64,000 bases of DNA from Sodiomyces alkalinus F11. Lineage: Eukaryota; Ascomycota; Sordariomycetes; Glomerellales; Plectosphaerellaceae. Of the stretch, positions 11,921 to 23,377 are shown one piece after another. The notes beneath the pieces are model-generated. The model did no database searches, was not told the origin of the DNA, and saw only the letters and a list, made by a program, of their open reading frames with translations. The DNA lies in assembly GCF_003711515.1 (NCBI RefSeq), contig NW_021167081.1:3714483-3778482 (forward strand). Direction: 5' to 3'. Made by a program: the position numbers and the translations under genes. The stretch's first letter is position 1. Each line of letters starts with the position of its first letter.

Positions 11921-12265
11921 TATTAAATAGATAGTCGTAAAGAGTGAAAAGGTAGGGTCAGGTAAGGAACCAGATAGGCTTATAATAGGTTTATAGTAGG
12001 ATTAGAATATATATATAACTAAGGAATTATATTAATCGCTGGCCTCCCTTTCCTAAGGGGAGACTCCTTCGCTCCTTAAGATTACCTCTATCCGCTACTT
12101 TATTTACTCCTTAAGGACTACTCTGTTTACATTAAGAGACTATTCTGTTTACTTATTTCATAAATGCTTTATATACCCCCTTAAGAGGTCTTAGACCAAG
12201 AGCGGCTTGACGCTAATAGGTTTATACTTAGAACTTATTATAACGACTGCTATAGGTACCTAATA
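11921..12265. repeat. LTR, family A copy 2, heavily RIP-mutated
   Basis: Homologous throughout to 6944-7305 and 27675-28019, sharing the start TATTAAATAG, the AAGAGTGAAAAG block and the TTAATCGCTGGCCTCCC block. The right end reads ACCTAATA in place of CACCTGACA. No matching target duplication (CTTAT versus TAACG) and no primer-binding site next to it, so it is an isolated LTR or a remnant. Confidence 0.7.
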
Positions 12266-12379
12266 TAACGACCTCCCCCGGATACTCCTATCCTTAGGAG
12301 CGCCCGATCCGTGCCGGCCTCTCGGCTTTTCCGAACCTAGCCTCTAAGTCTATTCCTAAATCCCTTAATACCTCGAACT

Positions 12380-15300
12380 AAAGCCTTTTGTTTTTTCTGT
12401 TTTGATTCATTACGCGCGTGCAGCCTTAAAGCTATAGCGCGGCGCCTATCGCCCTAAGGGCTAAAGACTATCAGAAGCTAGGTATAGTAAAATAAAGCAT
12501 AGTGGTAATAAACAAAGGAAATCCTCCGTAATAATCTGCCTAATAGGCCTAATAGGTAAAAACCAAAGCAAAATAATTAGACTGCAGAAATCGTGGTTTA
12601 CGTCCTATACCACTCCGCCGAAGCTGTTGTAGAAGCTAAAAGATACACCTATAGGGCCTATACTGCTCTTTTAGTACCGAATAATAGTAGTAGAGATAGC
12701 AGTAGGCCTACTAAGGCTTCCCCCAGGGGTTTTCGTTCGTCTTTATAAAAAGGGCAGAAGAGAATAGGGTATACTATATCCTATATAGCGGAGCCGAGAT
12801 AGGAATAGCAGTCGTTATCGTAGTTTTAGGCCCTTTTTTAGTGGGTTTTCAGGTATCCGAAGCCGGCTTTTAGCTACGTAAAAGCCGATTTTACCCACAT
12901 AAGGCCTTATATTAATAGTGGTGTTCGGGAGAAACGGAGGTTATCGCGGACTAAGCGCCTATAAAGGCGGCCTAGGCGTACCGATTTACCTTTCTTTTCC
13001 GCCTCCTCTTTATAATTCTATAGGACTTTCTAGTCTTAAATAAGGGCTTTATTTACCCGGCGTTCTAGTTGGCTAAGGGTAACTAAGCTAACGGATTTAG
13101 TAGCTTTTTCGGGGTTTAACGCCCCTTTAGCCACCTTATCCGCTAATTCGTTACCCTCTATCCCTATATACGAGGGACACTACTATATAGAAACCGAAGT
13201 GCCTAGTTATTTAAGGTGTAAGATAAGGTCTTTAGGTTCTATAGCGCACTATAAGGCGCGCTAAAGCTTCTGAATAGCCGTCTATAAATCGCTAAAGATA
13301 TAGCACTCTAGGGGCCTAGGCGTTTACTCTAGCGCAGCGTAAAGGGCCTAAATAATAGCCTATAATTCAGCGTCCGCGACTTCCGCAGCGGCCCTAAGGT
13401 TAAAGCCTATAGCTTTACAGGGCCTCCCAGTATTAGTCCACTATATCACAGCGGCTATCGCCTACAAGGGCCCTGTAAGGGGTCTAGTAGTGTGGCCTAG
13501 GGAGCCGTCGGTATAGAAAACAGCGGGCTATTCGCCTAAGTTATAGTGTATTTTAGCGAGGGCTTCGAGGTAGGCTCTTTTCTGATCCAGGTTTTCGGGG
13601 CCAGGGCCAGGGACCAGGTCTTTAAAGGGGAAAAAAAGTCTTAGGTACGCTATAGGTTTTCGCCTAGCCTATATAGCTGTGTAGTAGGGTATAGATTCTA
13701 AAGAAGGGCGAGGTTTTGGCTTTCGTCCCCTATGTGCTTTTAAACGCTAGCGAGGAACTAGCGTTTAATAGGGTGGTTTAGTAGGAACTTTAAGGTTATA
13801 AGGGCATAGAGCCTAGTAGACCTAATCAACCGAACCGCTGCCGTGGGAACTGCTGCTTCGAGCTCTAAAGGCCGTAAAGAGGCCCCCCTAAAAGCCCCTA
13901 GGGCCCGGACTAAAGCGCCGTACTATAGACGTTCTAGGCGGTCCACTAGCTGTTCTTTCGGTGATTTACGGTCCTACCAGAGCTGCCATTCAAAATCAGC
14001 TAATAAGATAATACAGGCTATATATAGCTGCCTTAGGGCCTTAAAAGAAAGGCCCCTCTACGAGCTAGCCAGCCTATATAACCTGTTTAGGGCCCCTGCA
14101 GCTAAATTTAGACGTTTTTCGAAGTAGGGTTTAAAGGATAGTTTAAGATCGAACTAGACCCCTAAGCACCTAATAGCACCTAGAGCTAGTTTTACTAGGT
14201 GCCCTCCTATAGTTAACGGAGCGTCTTCTTTAGAGCGTCTTCTATAGAAGTGAATAAACTCTGTTTTTCGGTCGTCGAATAGAACTTAGTTACTATTTAC
14301 TGCTTTGAAAAGGGAGGCTACGGCTTTTTCTAGGGTCTTACAGTTTTTCCTGGACAACGTAGACGCTATAGATAGCTAAAACTCGTTGATATAGGAGAGC
14401 TAAAGACCCTAAAAGTCCGGCCCTGCTATAGCCTTCCTAATATAAATCAGTAATACGATAGGGGAAACCGTGGAGCCTTATAGGACCCCTATATTTAGGG
14501 GGTTAGGCTGCTAAACCTCCCGTAGAAGGCTAGTTAGATACTCTTGTTTTCAGTAAAAGAAGCTACCTATTTAACTAGGTTCGGGAGTAGTTAGAGTTCT
14601 TAAAGGGTCCTAAGTAACTAGGGACGGGCGACGTGGTCGAAGGCTCCTTTAATATCTAAAATAACGTAGAAATCAAAGGATTTTAGCGTGATTTAGGCTA
14701 CTTCTTAATTTAGTAAAGGAGGAGAAGGGCCGTATCGATAGCAGAGCGCTATTTCCTACCCCTTATTTAACTAGAGTGTAGAAGGTCGTCGTGAGTATTA
14801 CCTAGAAAGCTTAGCCTAGTAGCTATAGCCCGTTCAAGTACTTTACCTATAGCAGTTTAGAAGGGCTATAATCCTATAAGACTTAGGATATAAATAGTCC
14901 TTCTTCCCTAGCTTCGGTAGAATAACCCCGAGGGCTTTTTTCTAGCAGGTAGGGTAATACCCTGCGGAAAAGAGCGCTAAGTAGGCCTATAAAAAGGGCC
15001 CGGGAATAGCCTTGTAGGCCTATTTGATCGGTTTTAAGCCTATTCTATTAGGTCTAGGGGCCTTCCCTTTAGTGGCTCTGAAAGTCGCGCGTTATAGCTC
15101 GATAGTCTATAGACTAGGCCACTCCCACGGTCTTCTAAGGCCCTTACTACGTGATCTAGTTAGGCTCTAGAGACCGTTAAAAGGGTAGAAAGGGGCCTAG
15201 GCCCCCCGAAGGGCCTATCAATACAGGGACTTCGGGGGAATTGGTGGCGGAGGGTGCTGGAAAAAGGGTCTAGAGTATTGCGTTGTATTTATCTTCGAAG

Positions 15301-15960
15301 GCGTAGGCCTTCTACTTTATAGGTGTTTGGATCGGTGGGAATTTCGCGTTAAGGCCGCTCTTTATATAGTTATAGGCCTTAAAAATCTCGGGGCCTTCGG
15401 CGTAGGGTAGGAAGGCCTCTTAGTGGTTGTTTTTACTGTTTTTACCGCCCTATAGTAGGCGTTTCGAGCTTCTTTCCAGGAGGTTTCTAAAGACGCTAGC
15501 CGGGTAGCCGAGGGCCCCCTGTTAGACGTCTTTCTAAATACCCTAAAAGCCATGCTAGCTGATTTTCGCAGGGCTTTTAGTTCTTTAGTCCACCACGGCT
15601 TCGAACGCTTTACTACCTTTAACTTAGGCACTGAAGCCTGAAGCGCTAGGGTAATAGTGTTTAAGAGGCAGCGACCTAAAGAGTCCTAGTCCGAGGCGTT
15701 AATAGCCTATTAGAGGTCCTGGTCGAGGCTAGGTCTTAGACTCTTTAGGGTCTGTTTAGATAGGTCCTAATCTGGTAGCTTATAGTTATAACCCGGCGGG
15801 GGGGTCCTGTTTATAGAACCTTTAGAGCCTAAAACGGTAGCCGAAAGGAGGATAGCGCGGTGTAAAGAGGTAGTGTTTTCGATATATTCCCACTTATTAA
15901 ACTAAAGCCTTTATCGTTAGAACCCTAATAGGTTCCCGCCTAGTGCCTACACGGAGACCC
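12380..15960 (-). mobile_element. Tad1-like LINE (non-LTR retrotransposon), copy 1, 5'-truncated
   Basis: Minus-strand ORF2 remnants in order: end of the endonuclease domain (about 15,800-15,950), the linker with SKPWWTKELKALRKSA (within 15,362-15,631, still open), RT, and RNase H. The RT region retains SYINEF where the Y-x-D-D box is expected (about 14,375-14,400), followed by DDRKTEFIHFYRRRSKED. RNase H is shown by CPSYIGIEGNELADKVAKGA (about 13,125-13,190). The 3' end lies near 12,380, where a T-rich run on the plus strand corresponds to the A-rich tail. Homology to 37,380-39,878 begins at the same 3' sequence (ATTCATTACGCGC). The 5' end stops inside the endonuclease domain, a usual outcome of incomplete LINE reverse transcription. 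Confidence 0.82.
15362..15631 (-). pseudogene. LINE ORF2 linker fragment (endonuclease-RT spacer)
   Basis: The longest stretch of the first LINE without an in-frame stop (89 codons). It is Lys/Arg/Ser-rich, with PWWTKELKALRKSASMAFR, the conserved segment between the endonuclease and RT domains of Tad1/I-type elements. It is not a separate gene: the frame continues on both sides through RIP-made stops. Confidence 0.7.
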
Positions 15961-16529
15961 TTTAGCCGTGACTTTAATCCGGGTATACACTCTCTCACTT
16001 TAATCTATTAATTAAAACTACTAATAAAGACTACTTCCCTTAATGCTTTTAAATCCGGCGCTATGTATACCCGAGTCTTCTTAATCTCCCCATAGCCCCA
16101 AAGCCAAGGCCCCTACTATAATCCTAATAGATTCTAGGCTAGGCCCTTCACGGATCTTCTAATCTATCGATTTATCTTCTCTTTTAGGTTATCCATTGAA
16201 ATAATTTATCAAGACTCCCTCTCCTAGTATTATATAGGGCCCAATATTTCTCCTTCCGTGAATTCGTAGCTTCCTCCTTTACACTACAAATAGGTATTTC
16301 TATAACTACTAGTAGAGATATCCCGTAATCTTGCTATTATTCCCTTTTCCTTATTTTTCTTTCTTTTTAATTCTTAATTGTTCGATTATACTACACCTAG
16401 TAAGTTCTGCCTAACCTAAGATATCGCATACTAACGACTTATAGTCTTAATACTCTACTATCTTATAAATAGTTCCCACGCGTCTTTAGTCCTTAATACT
16501 AGCTAACCACGCGATATAGTGCAGTTACT
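15961..16529. other. Gene-free junction region with a small inverted repeat
   Basis: Between LINE copy 1 and the next element. CGGGTATACA (about 15,977) and TATACCCG (about 16,066) are inverted relative to each other, which could mark a hairpin or an element end. No coding signal was seen. Confidence 0.3.
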
Positions 16530-18060
16530 ATGCCTTCCTAGGAAGATAATAATAATAAACGCGCCAATACTCCCGTAACTATAATACGGGCCTCTAAGAG
16601 GCTTAAGGCCGCGGTCATAGCATTAACCTTATAGTCTGCTAGGTAGTATACGACGTAGCCGGCTATATAATCTGCCTTATTATAGGTTATTGCTTTAGTT
16701 ACGCTAGAGCCTCCTGCTCCTACTACGGCCATGTCTTTAATATTAACTACTATGCTATTAGCCGCTCCCCGCCAGAAGGCAGTGGATATTAGTATAGGCG
16801 GGGATCTAAGAGCCCCCTATATACATTATACGGGTAAGCTAGTAGCAATTAACTTTAAGGGAAAAACATATACTATTAAGGCCGAGATATACGGTTACGC
16901 CAATAACAGTTAGCGTATAAATAAATGCCACTATTACTCTAAGTATAATAGTCAAAAATGCCGCGTAGTAAGTTCTATATCTTTATATCCCTTTATATAT
17001 CTTTATTATTCCTATACCCCCTATCTTATACACTACTCCGTGGGCATATTCTTCTACCGTCTGTAATAGCTCCTAATCGCCGGTAAAAACGTTACCGAGT
17101 GGCTATAAAAGGGTTTAGTTATTTCTATTAGGAAGGATAGTCCAAATAAGAGCCGTTATATAAGTATATAACGCTTCGAATTAAGTATATCCTTTTAGTA
17201 ATCCTATATAGTACTGGACTATAGTAGTTTAATACCAGGTTATCCTTAAAGAGGCTCTAGGTTCATCGGCGTAGGAGAGTAATCGGTCGGCTACTAAGAA
17301 AGCTATTACTACTCGGTATTACGTGAGAGAAGCTCCCAATACCCACTAGAAAACGGCGGAAGATATCTATAAAAGGCTTAATAGTATAGAGTCGCTCCTT
17401 AAGTAATTCGTCGGACTATAATAGTAGCCCCTTACCGTAGGGTAATAGTGTCTTAACCTTCAATAGTAACGCTTTACATTATACGAGCATAGCGTTATGG
17501 CCTAGGAGCGGATAGCCACTACTTTTAGGCAGATAGCCGATCTTAACCTAGCCTAGTCTTAGGCCTAGGAAGGTGGTATATCTATACTGTCAGGGTCTGC
17601 CTTAGGCCCCGCGGGGGATAGCTTTATAGCTAATGGTATATTTAGTGATAGTGGTAGTAACGCGTACCCTTAAGGTACGCTATCGCTAGGCATAATACCG
17701 TTAGGTTTATAAGGCCCGCTAGATCCTTACGAAGTGCCTGATAATAATAATATGGTGCCGGTGTTATTAGTGAAGAAGAGGAAGGGGAAGAAGGCTTTAA
17801 CGGCCTTAACTCTTTTATTAGGGAAGAAGAAAAAGTAGTAGAAGGCGAAAACGCCTTTATCTTTTTATAGTCCTTCGACGCTATCCGCGGGTAATAAGTA
17901 AGAGGGGGTAACGGCTATTACTACGGGGTAGAGCTACGTATATATAGAGCATAACGAGGTAGTTAGGCGCAAGCCTACCCCTTTAGATAATAAGTTAGTG
18001 GGGTTGAAGAACGCTATAAAGGGGCTATAATAGTAGTATATATAGAGGAACGGTTTTTTT
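16530..18060 (+). pseudogene. Unidentified repeat ORF with a short stop-free core
   Basis: A frame opens at ATG 16530 (MPS, then a stop) and runs with stops only of the RIP type (TAG/TAA). The segment 16731-16913 is fully open and in the same frame: LTTMLLAAPRQKAVDISIGG, then a basic stretch ending GYANNS. A Cys/His/Tyr/Lys-rich stretch follows (KCHYYSKYNSQKC). Farther on, acidic and Lys-rich segments (EEEEGEEGFNG, about 17,770) occur in another frame. I cannot name the family; it could be a gag or a DNA-transposon accessory protein. Confidence 0.35.
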
Positions 18061-19035
18061 CAGGTTTTTTACTAGCCTCCGGGTTAGGTTTTTCCTTTTC
18101 TTTTTAACTAGCTTTAGGGTATTCCTATTATAACTCTAACGGTTCTAACTATAGTCTAATATAATATATTATCTTAATCGTGCTATTTATAAAGGGGAGG
18201 AATAAGTAGAGAGGAGGAAAAACCTTACGCTATATTTATTAGGCCCCCTTATAGACTACCCCGTGAATCTATTTAGGTCCTAGAGACCCTTACCTTAAAG
18301 TAGGCGTTAATAAGTTTATCGGTGATATTACGTTTTAGATCCTATATATTTTCTTTATCGCGATATGACACCGACGTAATTACGTATTAATATTATTTAC
18401 CCTAATATCGGTCGTCTAGGATAGCTTTAACTTCGTACTTATCCGAATCTGGTTTAACGTTAGCCTTAGGTGGTTTCGGCTATAACCTATTATAGGACGT
18501 CTATAATTCTACTAAGGAGATAGGGAAAACGTTATAGATCCTATACCCTTTAGTAGTTCTAATTCGTAGGTAAGACTATATATACCGACGGTTTTAGTTA
18601 CCTTATATAGCCCGATAAACTTATCGCTAAGCTTCTTCGACGGTTTTTTTATATCTAATATTTCTTATAGATAGTAAAGCGTACTTACCTATCTTAAAGC
18701 TTTATTAGGCGCGTCTATTATTATAGTACCGTTCGTAGAATATCTACGCCCTCTTAATAAGATCCGAAATAGATTAACGCTAGGCTATACAGTATTCCCA
18801 TCGGTACCTAGCTTTAGCGGTATAGATCTTATCTGCCCTTAGGAGCTATATTTTATTAGACCCTCGTGGGGTATAAATTATTAATGTATCGGCCGGGGTA
18901 TTATATATCGTAGAGTGCTGCGCTATATAATATATAAACTCTGCTAAGAGTCGTCGGTTAACCTAGTTATTCTATTCCTACGAGTAGAAAATATAAAGGT
19001 AGTATTAGAGGTTCTGATTATATTGCTTAGTCTAT

Positions 19036-19280
19036 TATAGTCGCGCAGATCGGTTATTGGGGTCAGGATAACCAATCAGGTCGGCCGCACGTTTTCCAAC
19101 TAATCAGGTCAGGGGACCAAACCGGTTAATCGGGTTAAAGGGATGCACATAACTGATCTGGATTATATAAGAACCGTTTCATCCGATCTTCCTGTATCTA
19201 GATATCTATCTCTCTATCTTTGATTTAACAACCACTATCATTTTAACGTTCCTATGTAGGAACGTCTCTGCATAGTTATA
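19036..19280 (+). repeat. 5' LTR of the gag-only element, family B
   Basis: 245 bp, same length as the partner at 23133-23377. It is followed, after ATA, by TAGCAATCGGAGGCGGA. TGG at the first codon-like triplet before RIP would give a primer-binding site starting TGG. Contains GGTCAGGATAACCAATCAGG and the ATCTAGATATCTATC tract. Confidence 0.85.
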
Positions 19281-19604
19281 ATATAGCAATCGGAGGCGGA
19301 TTCCTTCGGTATTCTGGAAGCTCTTAAGCTATAATATAATCAGGGTAACAAGGGTGCTTAAGAGTAGTTCCGGCCTGCTTAAACGAACTATTCGTTAATT
19401 ATAGGTTACTCTTAACGTGCGCGTTAGACGATCTAGAACGTGATGCCCGTTGTCTAGGGGCTATACGGATTAGATAGATTAATTAAGTACTTAAACCGAC
19501 CTTCTGCTAAGCTTCTTTTAAACCGATATTATTACCCGTTATTACGTCGCCGGGATATTCTTCTTCTTCTAAATACTGCTTTAACCTGTATACGATACGA
19601 TATA

Positions 19605-19712
19605 GATTTGACTAAACGACTTAGCCAGGGCGTTATATACCTAAAAACCACTACGATTACGGATTCGACTAAACGACTAAGCCAGGGTAACGCGAGCCTA
19701 AAAAACGCGTTC
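19605..19712 (+). repeat. Tandem duplication inside the family B leader
   Basis: GACTAAACGACTTAGCCAGG (about 19,608) recurs at about 19,664 as GACTAAACGACTAAGCCAGG, with similar flanks, period about 56 bp. The second B element has the unit once, at about 62,098. The duplication is thus private to this copy. Confidence 0.7.
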
Positions 19713-19929
19713 AAAGATAAAGATCTATTTAGAGATACGATACTATTTATCTGGATAGGATTCTACGGCTTTGTTTTCTGCCTTCGGTTAGGACTATACG
19801 TCCTCGCCTTCTCTTTCTCCCTCCTTTTTTAGTCTGCCTCTAAGGCCCTTTGAGAGTCTCATGGTTAAGAGCTTCGTTAATAGCTTTAGTAACGGCTTCG
19901 TTAATAGCTTTAGTTACTTTAGCTCGAAG

Positions 19930-21450
19930 AGAGGCCTACCCGTGTAGACTACCCTAGCTAGGGTAATAAGCCTAGTCTTCCCTCGTCTTCTATTCCTTCT
20001 TTTACTCCCCCTTTTTCTCCGCCGCCCTCTTTTACGTCTTCCCCTTCCACGCCTCCACCTACGCCGCCGTATTTAGATTAGCCTGATTAGGGTAACGCGG
20101 GCACCGAAAAGATCCCCTCGAGCGTTATTCCTCCTACCCCTCCTCTTTTATCTTTTGCTCCTGTCACGACTATAGCCTTAACGCCCCCGCTAATAACTAC
20201 GGCTTCGACTCCTATTCCGATTCCTATGCCCGCCGTGGCTCCGACTCCTATTCCGACTCCTAATATAGTACTGCCTAAAGTCTTCCTAAAGACTCTACAG
20301 GAGTCTCTCCCGAAGCCTGCCCCTATTACCGTTCTTATAAAGGAAAGCCTGCTATAAGCCCCTTTAAAGCTATACTCCCGATACGCCCCCCGATTTAACG
20401 GTATATACGTCTGCCGGTTCCTCGTGAAGTATGTTAATTACGCCACGATATACCGCTTCGAGGAAGCGAAGCTTTAATACCTGCCTCTATTCTCGGATAG
20501 TAGTATACGCCCTATCGTGGAATAGATCGTGGAAGAGGTAGAAAGCTATACTACCAGTTCCTAGGAAGACCTCGTCACGAAACTAAAGTCGGAATATCGT
20601 TACCTAGATTCTGACTACGAGTAAGATATCTTTACTGCCTAGGTTCAAGCTTTTCGGGTTCCGAATTTAATAAAGACGGTGCCGTAGGTTTGTGACCTAC
20701 TCTAGAAGATCACGATCCAGAAGGCTAGGGCCGCGAGGGTAGATAGATTCTTTCCATCGGATATTAAGCTAGTTTAGATTCTTTATAATATCCTTAATAG
20801 GAAGATTCTATTCCACGTGGCGGAATAGATAGCTATTCGGCCGAGGGATCTAAGGAAGTAGTAGAAGGTCTACGAGGTCCTGGCTAGATACCTTTAAGAG
20901 TAGTGCGAAGATATCCAGGTAGCAGGCTATCGTGAAGGCGTGAAACGCCCTAGTTAGGGTAACGAAGAAGAACCGGAACGCCCTAGTTAGGGTAATGAAG
21001 GGAGCCGTTTATCCCTACGAGGGCCGCCGTAAAGAACGCTATTACGGAGCTAGGCACCGCCACCTTAAGAGATACCGTAACGCCGTTCGTCACCATAAGA
21101 GTTACCGCACCGAAGCTCGCCGCTATAAGGAACGCCTTTACAAAGCCGGGCACCGCTATAACGAGAGGAACGCGTGGAACGCCCTGGTTAGGAGAATAAA
21201 AAGAACCGTTAGCGCCCGCCACCGTAAGAGATACTACAACGCCGTTTATTATTACGAAGTCCACCGCCGCGAAGAGGGTTACGAGAAGGACTGCCGCCGT
21301 AGGCATAGTCCTAGAGGAAGACAACAAAGAACGAGGAAAGCCGAAGACCGCCGCGCCTGCACGAAGATCTAGGGATTCCGCCTAGAAGCGATATATAGGG
21401 CGTGGAAAAGATTATTGATCTGCGGTTCTGCCGGAGGGCTATTACTAATA
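19930..21450 (+). pseudogene. Gag-like protein of family B element (RIP-inactivated)
   Basis: Reads as one protein once TAG/TAA are taken as former Gln/Trp codons. A Pro/Ser/Thr-rich N-terminal part (about 19,950-20,330) with PIPIPMPAVAPTPIPTPN is followed by a helical capsid-like part (VYRFEEA-type segments, KLKSEYRYLDSDYE, VQAFRVPNLIK) and an Arg/Pro/Ser-rich tail. P-S-Q-G-N or P-D-Q-G-N peptides recur several times. The capsid-like part resembles gag of RT-bearing fungal Gypsy elements, including family C. An overlapping open frame (20995-21372) is Arg/Tyr/His-rich and is probably a shadow of the basic tail. No zinc knuckle was seen. Confidence 0.55.
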
Positions 21451-21924
21451 CCCTGATAGCGCCGAGAGGGTAGTAAAGCCCTGCGTGGAAGAATAAGGAG
21501 AGGTAGTCCTATTATTTTCCTTAGTTATTTTCTTTGGTTGTTTTCCTTACATATCCTGACTCTATCTATTCCTGCTTTTCCTACCTACCTGTTTTTCCCT
21601 TCCTCTACCTTTTCCTTTTATTTTTTCTGCCTCCTTACCTTTCTAGTCGCCTAATTAAGGCAATCTATATATTTTCGGCAGTAGAAGTCCTGCATAGAGC
21701 CGGTAGCCGTGTTTTTAGTGCCTAACAGGGGCCGCGTTTTGTTTTGGTTCCTAATAGGGCCGTGGTCGTGAAGATTTTAGACTTTATACTAGGGCCGCGA
21801 TTCACGCCCGTGGACTTCGGTACTAAGGCCGTATCTTCACGATCTTTGCTCTAATCTGCTTTACGTTAGTCCGATTAGAAGAAGGACAAGCACGCTCTGT
21901 TTCTGTTTCTGTTATTCTTATTTA

Positions 21925-22440
21925 GAAGCTATGCCCGCGAGGCTAGGGCCGCGACGATTCTGTCTTCTATACTAGGGCCGAGGCCGATTTCTTTTTCTAC
22001 CCTACTCCCCCCCTCTTATAGTAATCTACTTTACGTGGTTAGCCTGATTAGAGGAAGCAGTGTCTCCCTGTCTATTTATTTTTATTGTTCTGTGTTGTTT
22101 TTCTTATTATTTTTGCTATTAAAAGCTATGCCCGCGGGGACCGCGCCTAGCTTTAGGGCCGAGGATATAAGAGAGAATTCTTAACGATACCCCGGCGCCC
22201 CTGATTTTTTGGCCCTTCTTTTTGCTTCTACTAGCCTAAGTGGAAGAAGTAGTATCTGCCTGTCTATTTATTTTTATTCTTTTATATTATTGTTAAAAGC
22301 TATGCCCGCGGGTACTGCGCGCCTAGCTTTAGGACCGAGGATAGAGGAGAGATTACACTCTCGATAACACCCCCCCGAATTTTCAGCCTCTCTTTTTTAG
22401 CCTCTCTTCTTTTTACTTCTATTAGCCTAATCAGAATAAG
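21925..22440 (+). repeat. Three degenerate tandem units in the 3' part of the family B element
   Basis: Units begin GAAGCTATGCCCGCG (about 21,925), AAAAGCTATGCCCGCGG (22,121) and AAAAGCTATGCCCGCGG (22,295), so the period is about 174-197 bp. Each continues with a CTAGNNTTAGGNCCGAGG-like block, a C-rich run and a long T-rich stretch ending in AAGTGG/AGAATAAGTG-like sequence. It is non-coding. The corresponding region of the second B element lies beyond the window. Confidence 0.65.
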
Positions 22441-23132
22441 TGCTTTCGAACAAGCCCGTTTTTAAGCCTTTTAGGCCGTTAGTTATTGTAATTTTAGATA
22501 CGTGGTTTTATACGGCTACGTCTCTACTACCCTCTTCTTTAGCCCGTCTCTCTTATTTAGCCTTCCCGTTTCTGCAACGTTTTTGCATGCCTTATTCCTA
22601 TACGCCTTCGTGGCCTACGTTAATATCTTATTTCCTATATCTCTGGATCTCTTCCGTTTTCTATTCTTCTATCTTTATTATTCTGATTAAGGGAGCCCTA
22701 AGCCGCCTATGCTATTCTTCCTCTTCCTATTCCTTTAGTTCTTCGGTTATTCTCTTAGTTCCGACGATTCCTTTAAGTCCTGCTTTTGCCACGGCACACA
22801 TATAACGGTTAGCTTCTTCCGGGAAAAGACTTTACGATTACAAGAACGCGTGCAAAATATCTAACCTGCCTGCTTACCTACCCGAGGAGAACTATACGCT
22901 AAGGATACCGCTACTACGTGCGATAGCCTGCCTGCCCGACCTCCTACGTTAAACCGCGTAGGAGAACTACCGCGTGGCTAGGAGAGGCGAGAGATACTAG
23001 AGTGCTTAGAGGAGTTTTAATTAGGGTAACGAAGATATCATTTATACTAGGTTAATATTTATACTAGATCTACGCGTTACTTTTAGAATTATCGTAGTCT
23101 TAAGAATGAGGCGATGATAATTAGGGCCGTAT

Positions 23133-23377
23133 TATAACTGCGCACATCGGTTATAAGGGCCAGGATAACCAATTAGGTCGGCCGCATATTTTCTAACTAA
23201 TCAGGTCAGGGGACCGAACCGGTTAATCGGGTTAAAGAGATACACGTGACCGATCCAGATTATATAAGGACCGTTTTATCAGATCTTCTTGTATCTAGAC
23301 ATCTATCTATCTATCTTTGGATTAATAACCACTATTATTTTGACGTTTCTGTGTGGGAACGTCTCTGCACAGTTATA
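23133..23377 (+). repeat. 3' LTR of the gag-only element, family B
   Basis: 245 bp, paired with 19036-19280. It differs from the 5' LTR mainly by C/T and G/A transitions, as expected from RIP. The target duplication CTAT follows immediately, and then integrase sequence of the host chromovirus resumes. Confidence 0.85.

Larger units (their letters stand above)
19036..23377 (+). mobile_element. Gag-only LTR retrotransposon, family B (4.34 kb), nested in the chromovirus
   Basis: Two 245-bp LTRs (19036-19280 and 23133-23377) begin TATAGTCGCGCAG / TATAACTGCGCAC and end GTTATA. They are flanked by a perfect 4-bp duplication CTAT (19032-19035 and 23378-23381), which proves insertion as a unit. The 3.85-kb interior carries one gag-like frame (about 19,930-21,450) and no trace of protease, RT, RNase H or integrase. 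The 3' part (21,700-22,440) is non-coding and holds tandem units. This is the layout of a non-autonomous LTR element. A second copy starts at 61,336. Confidence 0.85.

Noticed and set aside
19952..20995. CCCTAA/TTAGGG-like motifs as telomeric repeats
   Set aside because: They occur singly within a palindromic 15-mer and never as tandem hexamers.
20983..21372. Two overlapping 114- and 125-codon open stretches as separate genes
   Set aside because: They overlap on opposite strands in the basic tail region of the family B gag; the Arg/Tyr-rich composition fits a frame shadow.
22440..22805. 121-codon hydrophobic plus-strand open stretch as a membrane protein
   Set aside because: It lies in the T-rich non-coding 3' part of the gag-only element; Leu/Phe/Ser-rich translation is expected from C/T-rich DNA, and the overlapping frame is open too.
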